Assembly (NCBI GenBank): GCA_000226015.1 | Contig: JH153345.1 | Span: 435,229-462,057, forward strand | DNA length: 26,829 nt | Direction: 5' to 3' | DNA from: Mnemiopsis leidyi | Lineage: Eukaryota; Ctenophora; Tentaculata; Lobata; Bolinopsidae | Part shown: positions 21,590 to 26,829 of the stretch, one piece after another | Layout: each line of letters starts with the position of its first letter | Position numbering within the stretch: the first letter of the stretch is position 1 | The notes under the pieces: model-generated | Database searches by the model: none | The model's input: the letters and a program-made list of their open reading frames with translations, nothing else | Told to the model about the DNA's origin: nothing | Made by a program: the position numbers and the translations under genes

Positions 21590-23467
21590 TTAGTTCTTGA
21601 TCTGGTTATTGTACCAGTCAGCTACCCGTTTCTCCGATAGAATTTCCTTCATAGAAATAAACTTATGTTTCATGATGTAAAACCTTCCATTCTTTACTTT
21701 GGGGTACATTCGCTCCTCGGGATTTTTCTTCAGACATTGAGCTATGAAATCCGCAAGATTTTGATCATAACTGGAAAAGTGATTGGTGCGTAAAAAATTA
21801 AAATCAAAGGGGAGTAGTTTTAGGGTGTAATTAAACTTAGTATATTAGGACGATCTTGAACACGGAAGTAAGACAGCAATAAGAATGAAATTTCGAGAAA
21901 TAATACAGGCCAAGTGCATCTACATCAACTCACGAACCCAGGAAAAGTAGAAGGAAGTTTGGGAGGTTCTTGGCTCAAAACCATTTTCATGAGGTCGAAC
22001 TGGGCTTTCATGTCTTTACTGGCAAAGGGGTGTTTCTTGGTCGCTAATTCTAACGTGGACACTCCTGTTTGAAGTTTGTGTTAAGGAAATTAGCTCACTT
22101 TTCCAAAACATGACGAACAAAATTGATTATAGCTTATCATAGAACCGAAACACTAGAGATGGATAAAAAGTTTGCCATCGACCTACGTACTACATCTAGG
22201 GAATAAGCAAGGAGTTAATAAATAATGTTTGTGTTTTTATTGAAATCATTTGACAAACCTAAGCTCCACACGTCAGCAGTGCAATCAAATTTAGCTTCAT
22301 TTTTCTTGTCATCACAGTCGATTCTTTCAGGTGCAGCGTAACAATGTGTGATGGTGGGATCACTTGAAGAGAAGTCTTTTAATGAACAATTAGGTGATTG
22401 TAGGTGAAACGGTAAACTTATTGTTAAATAGAAAACAACAGGAAAACTCTTAACTATTTCAAAATTCTAAGTAAAGAGCCTGATAAGCAATTTTGGTTTG
22501 CAATTACCTAAAGCAATAAGAATTGTAGAGATATCCTGATCCATCGAAATCAGATAGCTTTATTTGTCCTTCAGTGCCCAGCAGCATGTTAGCTGACATG
22601 GTAGTGTGTGTCATTGTATTATTTCTCATATAAAAGAAATTTACTTGCAGCACCATCTAGAGATAAGATACAGGCAAAACGCTTGATGAAACTGATACCA
22701 CTAGAACTAAAGATTCAATACTACTGTAAGCTGCAGCACGAAAAGATAACATAGTGAATATCTAACCTGGTTTCACGTCTCTGTGAATGACTTTTTTCTC
22801 TTTCAGGAACACCAAAGCACTTGATATACTGTAGCAAAGTGTAGCCAGAACTTTTGTAGGTATGAGAATATCTTTTTTCACACAATTTTGTAGAATCTTG
22901 GCAAAGCAAGTTGCCATCTTTTCCATACAGATGAAAGCTTCGCCACACATTTCAAAGTAACCATACAAAGTAATTATGTTGCTGTGTCCCCTTAGTTTTC
23001 TTAGATGCTCAATATCACGGGTAACTTTAGTTTTCTTGTCTAATTCATTCAATTGGCCAAATCTCCTTCTTTTTAGTGCCATGATTGTATCTGAAAATAT
23101 TCAATTTCATATCTAGTACCTGTTTAACTTTTAATCCCTTTCTGTTTCCTTTTTAGCGATGACTTGCAAGAAGGATCATTTTTGCCGCTTCAATTTGATA
23201 AGAAAAATTGATTTAAAAAGATTAAATAAGAAATAAACCTGATTTAATGTGTTTATAGCACTGTACCATGCTATGGCCACCCTTTCCCAGAATAAAAGGT
23301 TCTTGAGGTTCAAAGTGATCTAAAGACACTCCCCTAAAATTAACATCATTGATTTTCAGAGAGTTTCTATCACCCTTATTGGTATATCTTCGCTCATTGA
23401 AGTAGCGCTCAGACACGGGTATCGGCCCCAAAGTTCCATAATTACTCTTAGGTCTTCGTGATCCCAT
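21590..23467 (-). CDS. MAP kinase kinase (MKK3/6 or MKK4/7 branch), six exons
   Basis: Exons are 23467-23239, 23090-22767, 22592-22508, 22362-22259, 22064-21938 and 21770-21590. They sum to 1050 bases: 349 residues plus TAA, with all phases consistent. A kinase domain covers about residues 58-340. It has a glycine loop GKGGHSMV (61-68), catalytic lysine K83 in MALK, HRD 179-181 in VIHRDVKPAN, APE 223-225 in YAAPERID, DVWSLG at 243-248 and the late arginine in KKNPEERM. The activation loop has S209-x3-S213, placed like the Ser-x3-Thr phosphorylation pair of MAP2Ks and at the same distance from APE as in MKK7. The magnesium motif reads D199-F-D instead of DFG. ELAT resembles MKK4/7 and AQCLKKNPEERM resembles MKK3/6, so I assign it only to the stress-kinase branch. 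An in-frame TGA 12 bases upstream supports the start at 23467. Confidence 0.9.
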
Positions 23468-23500
23468 GTCTGATGCTCATTATGAGGTTCCTAAAAACAG
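23468..23500 (-). other. 3' splice acceptor just upstream of the MAP2K start
   Basis: On the minus strand CTGTTTTTAG ends at 23491, and the ATG starts 23 bases later at 23467. The strong polypyrimidine-AG suggests a 5' UTR intron or a spliced-leader acceptor. Confidence 0.5.
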
Positions 23501-23892
23501 ATGTGTGATTAACATAACAAATCATAATCAAATGTAACTTAAGCAGCAAGCATCAAATTATGTTTAAAAACATAATGTACAGCTATTAAGCGTTAAAAAG
23601 TGTCCCTAATGACTTCAGTTTACACCAAAATACATCTGATTGCAATTTGCAATTTCCTGTTCTGATGTCAATTTACATCAAATATCTGAATTCTGGAGCC
23701 AGTTTAATTGAAAAGAGTTTAAACATTCAATGTTAGAATGCCATTTTGGTGCACCAAAGCTGCAGAATCATATTAGGCAAATCATTAAATGGAAAGCACA
23801 CAATATTCTGATTAAAAAGGTGACATGTATGTTTCAGTACCAACTACAAAATTACTGGATTTCCCCATTAAAAAATCAATCGAGGGTAAAAG
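23501..23892. other. Spacer between the ZNF593-like gene and the MAP2K
   Basis: AT-rich and non-coding. A minus-strand ATTAAA near 23703-23708 could serve as poly(A) signal for the ZNF593-like gene. Confidence 0.4.
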
Positions 23893-24339
23893 TCAGTTCA
23901 TAACATTTGATAACTCAAGCTGTGATTGAAGTTCTTTGATCTGATCTTTATGCTGAGTGGTCATAAGACCCAACTGAATTGGATAAACAGGGGCATCAGG
24001 AGTTGTGTAATTCCCTAGCCCTCCAGCTTTATCAGCCTCTGCATGTGAATATTGGGGCTCTGATAAATTTTTAATACGCTTTTTGTGAGGTTTTGACCGT
24101 TCATGTTTGTCAAGATCTCCAGAGTTCATAAAATAACGATCACATGGCATACAAAAATGTTCACCCTTGCCAACTTTATCAACATCACTTTTCTCCAATT
24201 GTTTGATTAATGCTGGTGTTGCCTTGATAATTGTGGTAGAGATTTGATCAATGTCTGTTGCTCTACGCCTAGTGCGCTTGGCTTTCTTCTGATCCAGAAC
24301 TCTGTGATGATGACGCTTCTTGGCATACTTCCCAGTCAT
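23893..24339 (-). CDS. ZNF593: ZNF593/Bud20-like zinc-finger ribosome biogenesis factor
   Basis: A single open exon of 148 residues; human ZNF593 has about 134. The basic N-terminus (residues 1-27, rich in Lys, Arg and His) looks like a nuclear signal and RNA-binding tail. A U1-type C2H2 finger follows with C63, C66, H79 and H85 (spacing C-x2-C-x12-H-x5-H), then HKKRIKNLSEPQYSHAEADK and GGLGNY, which align with [20 protein letters not shown] and GMGSY of human ZNF593. By family knowledge the protein joins late pre-60S particles and helps their nuclear export. The start is ATG 24339, one base after a strong acceptor (TTTCCTCCAG). The frame stays open upstream to about 24432, but that part is AT-rich and unlike the family. 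The gene lies 425 bases upstream of the MAP2K on the same strand. The C-terminal 25 residues or so are not conserved. Confidence 0.9.
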   Translation of the reverse strand: MTGKYAKKRHHHRVLDQKKAKRTRRRATDIDQISTTIIKATPALIKQLEKSDVDKVGKGEHFCMPCDRYFMNSGDLDKHERSKPHKKRIKNLSEPQYSHAEADKAGGLGNYTTPDAPVYPIQLGLMTTQHKDQIKELQSQLELSNVMN

Positions 24340-24350
24340 TCTGGAGGAAA
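24340..24350 (-). other. 3' splice acceptor abutting the ZNF593-like start
   Basis: On the minus strand TTTCCTCCAG ends at 24341, leaving a single base before the ATG at 24339. Such tight AG-to-ATG spacing is typical of spliced-leader acceptors but also fits a 5' UTR intron. Confidence 0.55.
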
Positions 24351-24633
24351 TATGATTATGAGTAAATTGAATTGAATTAAGATTTACACAACAATAGAAG
24401 CAATTATAGTATAGAATAAAATACCAGTACATACAAAAAACATTGGTTTAAAAAACATTGTAAAATAAATTGAAATTAGAAATATATTTGATAGAATAAA
24501 CAATTACTAGTTTATACTAGTTCTTATCCCTTTCATGTTTAAAATTAAATTCCTGACTGCAAATGGGTTAGTACTAATATATTCATTATGCCAAGCTCTA
24601 AGAAGAGCTAAAATAATGAAATGCAGTTCAAGC

Positions 24634-24639
24634 TTTATT
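24634..24639 (-). terminator. Poly(A) signal of the cysteine-rich small gene
   Basis: AATAAA on the minus strand immediately after the TGA stop at 24642-24640. Confidence 0.55.
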
Positions 24640-24879
24640 TCAATCTTCTTGCTTATCACTTATCAGCGAAGCAAAATGCAGAAGAAATTGTTTTAAGTGG
24701 CAGTCGTGAAAGGGGGTAAGGTTGGGTAACCCAGCCCAATTGCAGTATTTCAGGCACTTATAGCATCGGCCCTTGCACTGGAACAGACAGAACCTGTCAC
24801 ACCTGTGCAGAAGAGGTAGGGTTATGGCATCCAAATTATCGATTAACGCGGTCATATTATCAGCGTCTCCTAAACCCAT
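24640..24879 (-). CDS. Unrecognised 79-residue cysteine-rich protein
   Basis: I do not recognise this protein. The ORF starts at the first ATG after an in-frame TAA and ends in TGA, and that TGA is directly followed by AATAAA, so stop and poly(A) signal are adjacent. This makes a real transcript end likely. The N-terminal 24 residues are acidic then hydrophobic. Residues 27-46 hold six cysteines with spacing C-x3-C-x3-C-x3-C-x2-C-x3-C (C27, C31, C35, C39, C42, C46), then C61 near H59 and H62; this could bind metal or form disulphides. There is no clear signal peptide. It lies 300 bases upstream of the ZNF593-like gene on the same strand and just downstream of a 28-base palindrome. It could also be the last exon of a longer gene, though I see no acceptor near its start. 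Confidence 0.5.
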   Translation of the reverse strand: MGLGDADNMTALIDNLDAITLPLLHRCDRFCLFQCKGRCYKCLKYCNWAGLPNLTPFHDCHLKQFLLHFASLISDKQED

Positions 24880-24895
24880 CCAATTTTAATTTCGT

Positions 24896-24923
24896 GGATA
24901 TTCGACGGTACCGTCAAATATCC
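24896..24923. promoter_or_regulatory. 28-base near-perfect palindrome upstream of the small cysteine-rich gene
   Basis: Arms GGATATTCGACGGT and ACCGTCAAATATCC are inverted copies with one mismatch. The site sits 17 bases upstream of the ATG at 24879 and just before the AT-rich non-coding flank. It could be a dimeric transcription-factor site in a core promoter; the function is inferred from position only. Confidence 0.4.
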
Positions 24924-25448
24924 ATGGCCGTGTCCGCTGCCTGCTGTCACAAATCAATTTAACACCTTGCCCGCGCTTTCCTTAAGTCAACGATGCATGT
25001 TTAGCATTAAAATGCTAAAGTACCGAAATTTAAAATCCAAGTAAATGTTAATAAACCTTTTTCTAGCTATACGAGGGTAATCTTTGAGAAAGCTATTATG
25101 TCTCATTTTATTTCTTCAAATATGATTTAAGACCTCATCAGAAACATTCCAGAAGTTCCCACTCAAATGAATTGCTGAAGCTTAAAATTTGCACTTAAAC
25201 GAATTAAATTAAGATATATTTAGATTTAATACAGTAATCATCTCCATGGGCAGTTTATTCAGACAAAACACGAACCCTATCATGATCATTCGAAAAATTT
25301 CTAAAGCTAGGACGAATTAGGGGAATTTCACTCATCCCTGGCTTACATGCCAAATCAGCTCCCGATCTACTTAAATTTGAAACACCATATAACCGGGATA
25401 AACCCTGGCTAGGTGTATATATACGTTCAATCAAGTCACCTTTTGCAT
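24924..25448. other. AT-rich flank upstream of the small cysteine-rich gene
   Basis: No coding signal. It probably contains the upstream regulatory DNA of the minus-strand gene cluster. Confidence 0.45.
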
Positions 25449-25587
25449 TAAGTCTCTGGTTAGAGCAAGGCCCGATACACCAGTCAGTTCATTTTTTCGT
25501 CGTTATGTTCGGTCAAACCACTCATTAAATGCGCCATCTTAAGAGCAATATTATTTATACATTTTGGCATGAGCATTTAATTGTCGA

Positions 25588-25622
25588 GGTGTAACCCGAC
25601 TCGCAGCTTTGCTGCTCTCTCG
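25588..25622 (+). repeat. Direct repeat copy A
   Basis: GAGGTGTAACCCGACTCGCA then GCTTTGCTGCTCTC. It recurs with few changes at 26207-26240, once outside and once inside the inverted-repeat element. Confidence 0.75.
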
Positions 25623-25760
25623 TTTCTTCAAAACGGCAGACTGATATATTCTTGTCAAGCATTTGGTTGCTTAGCCTACATAGCCCTATGGTTCGCGATT
25701 GACTTGTCTCACGTTGTGACCCTTTTCAAAAAAAATTTAAAAATTTGATCCGGGGGGGCG

Positions 25761-25831
25761 GTGGCCGCGCTGCGCGCGGCCACGTCGCCGCGCGCTTCGC
25801 GCGCGCCGGAGGCTGCCGCTTCGCGGCAGCA
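25761..25831. repeat. Three consecutive perfect GC hairpins in the left arm
   Basis: GTGGCCGCGC-TGC-GCGCGGCCAC, CGCGCGC-TTC-GCGCGCG and GCTGCCGC-TTC-GCGGCAGC follow one another, each with a three-base loop. The right arm keeps the third hairpin, and a partial copy recurs at about 26795. Confidence 0.85.
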
Positions 25832-25970
25832 GGGATATGCAACGTGTAGCAACGATTGACCTGGCCTTGCTGAGCCAACATAGCCCTGTGGCTCGCGCGT
25901 CCGTCCTAATTTCGCGCTAAGCTGGCACAGGGATATACGTGTACTGTTTAGCAATGCAAGACCTGGCCTT

Positions 25971-26035
25971 GCCTGGGGATCCCAGTCTTTCTTGGGAAAC
26001 GTAGAGAGAGCCGCGCAGCGCCCGGTAAACCTGGC
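25971..26035 (+). repeat. Dispersed repeat copy (right 1)
   Basis: Contains TTGCCTGGGGA, then GGGAAACGTAGAGAGAGCC and GCGCAGCGCCCGGTAA. Paired with copies at 26505-26572 (+) and 425-545 (-). Confidence 0.75.
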
Positions 26036-26206
26036 CCAACCAGGTGCTTACGCGCGCAAATGTGTTTTGGTTAGAGCAAGGTTCGCAATGCGTCGTGCTC
26101 ATGCTTCCATTAATTTCGCGGTAAGTTAAGCTTTCGCTAAACACGTTTACCTAACCAGGTGCTTCATGCTTACGTCGCGCGCGCGGCGGCTGCTGCCTCT
26201 GTTGTT

Positions 26207-26240
26207 GAGGTGTTACCCGACTCACAGCTTGCTGCTCTCA
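26207..26240 (+). repeat. Direct repeat copy B
   Basis: GAGGTGTTACCCGACTCACA then GCTTGCTGCTCTC, the partner of the copy at 25588-25622. Confidence 0.75.
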
Positions 26241-26504
26241 TGGCGTTTAGTTTAACCGCGTTAAAATTGAACGCTTAGAAAATTGCTGAGCTGCGAGCGA
26301 AATTTTCTTCAATACGTATAAAATCTTAATTTTAAATTATGTCGGAGTGACCATGTGAACGGGCGCGTACATATAAACAAATGCGTAGCTAGTAAAAAGT
26401 AAACTTAAATTAAGCAATTGCAAACGGGTGATGCGCGTTTTATAGAAATGCGCCAGAAATGTGTGAGAGCGCGTGATGGCCGCGACAGTAGGTTATGAAC
26501 TTGC

Positions 26505-26572
26505 CTGGGGACCTATGGCTAATTGATCGGAGGGAAACGTAGAGAGAGCCGCGCATCGCCCGGTAAGTTATG
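26505..26572 (+). repeat. Dispersed repeat copy (right 2)
   Basis: Contains TTGCCTGGGGACCTA, then GGAGGGAAACGTAGAGAGAG and CCGCGCATCGCCCGGTAA. It shares the GGAGGG start with the left copy, so these two are closer to each other than to the copy at 25971. Confidence 0.75.
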
Positions 26573-26829
26573 AACCTACGACTAGTTTTTGTCTGACTTA
26601 AAATGTCCATGTCAGGAAAATAAAATGCAAATGTTAGGAGCGTTCGGGTGCGCGCTGCAAAGACTGATGTCCTTGCTACACGTTGCATAGCCCTGCTGCC
26701 GCGAAGCGGCAGCCTCCGGCGCGCGCGGCGGCGTGGCCGCGCGCAGCCACAACGTGAGACAATGATGTCCCTTGCTACACGTTGCATAGCCCTGCTGCCG
26801 CGAAGCGGTCAGCCTCGGCGTGAGACAAT

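Larger units (their letters stand above)
25703..26762. mobile_element. GC-rich inverted-repeat element with hairpin-built ends
   Basis: Left arm 25703 to about 25852 and right arm about 26671-26762 are inverted copies. Both carry TTGTCTCACGTTGTG, GCGCGCGGCCACG, a CGCCGCGCG block, CGCCGGAGGCTGCCGC, TTCGCGGCAGCAGGG and ATGCAACGTGTAGCAA. The interior of about 820 bases has no convincing ORF. The organisation resembles a non-autonomous foldback or MITE-type DNA element, but no target-site duplication could be confirmed. A second, truncated right-arm copy begins at about 26763 and runs off the window end. Confidence 0.6.

Noticed and set aside
22362-22380. Alternative acceptor at the end of TTAAAAG for MAP2K exon 4
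   Set aside because: It would put an immediate in-frame TGA in the exon; the acceptor TTCAAG at 22363 keeps the frame and the exact MAP2K activation-loop length.
24340-24432. In-frame N-terminal extension of the ZNF593-like protein
   Set aside because: AT-rich, Cys/Tyr-rich peptide unlike the family, separated from the ATG by a strong splice acceptor.
25709-26144. Two overlapping minus-strand frames of 81 and 75 codons
   Set aside because: They cross hairpin and repeat DNA and share the same repeat-derived peptide with the frame at 26440-26787.
26440-26787. 115-codon minus-strand frame
   Set aside because: It lies in the repetitive GC-rich element; its peptide reflects direct repeats also seen at 25971-26035 and no family is recognisable.
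1-26829. tRNA, rRNA or snRNA genes
   Set aside because: I found no A-box/B-box pairs, conserved rRNA blocks or snRNA signatures by eye; a covariance-model scan would be decisive.

Overview
This is a nuclear window from an animal, probably an invertebrate. The evidence is the set of spliced genes with GT-AG introns of animal type: a complete KDM6A/UTX histone demethylase, a stomatin, a MAP kinase kinase and a ZNF593/Bud20-like protein. The sequence alone does not tell me the phylum. Intergenic and intronic DNA is AT-rich, full of minisatellites and hairpins, and without obvious retroelement proteins.

Layout. Positions 1-2326 are non-coding 3' flank, with pieces of a dispersed repeat in the first 550 bases. 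KDM6A runs on the minus strand from 18959 down to 2327. I rebuilt 23 coding exons; all phases join and give 1034 codons plus a stop. It has a proline-rich N-terminus, a TPR block, a linker, the JmjC domain and a C-terminal zinc-binding domain. A two-exon stomatin gene (3357-4896) lies on the plus strand inside the second-to-last KDM6A intron. From 18960 to 21589 there is no gene, but there is a duplicated KDM6A upstream segment and a GTA-rich array. Three more minus-strand genes follow: a MAP2K-family kinase (23467-21590, six exons, 349 residues), a ZNF593-like ribosome biogenesis factor (24339-23893, 148 residues) and an unrecognised 79-residue cysteine-rich protein (24879-24640). The right end (about 25450-26829) is a GC-rich repetitive element with inverted terminal segments made of short perfect hairpins. 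Its sub-repeats also occur at the left end of the window.

The genes do not form one pathway. KDM6A should remove methyl groups from H3K27. The kinase belongs to the stress (p38/JNK) branch. The ZNF593-like protein should act in pre-60S ribosome export. The stomatin is a membrane scaffold.

The most unusual signal is in KDM6A. In two introns the 5' splice site itself has been copied into a tandem array: six copies of the exon-13 donor at 25-base spacing, and several copies of the exon-18 donor in a 65-base array. A third minisatellite abuts the exon-7 acceptor. In both donor arrays every distal donor I could translate breaks the reading frame before the second histidine of the catalytic triad. 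Other points are a DFD in place of DFG in the kinase, strong 3' splice acceptors just upstream of two start codons (possible trans-splicing or 5' UTR introns), and the nested antisense stomatin gene.
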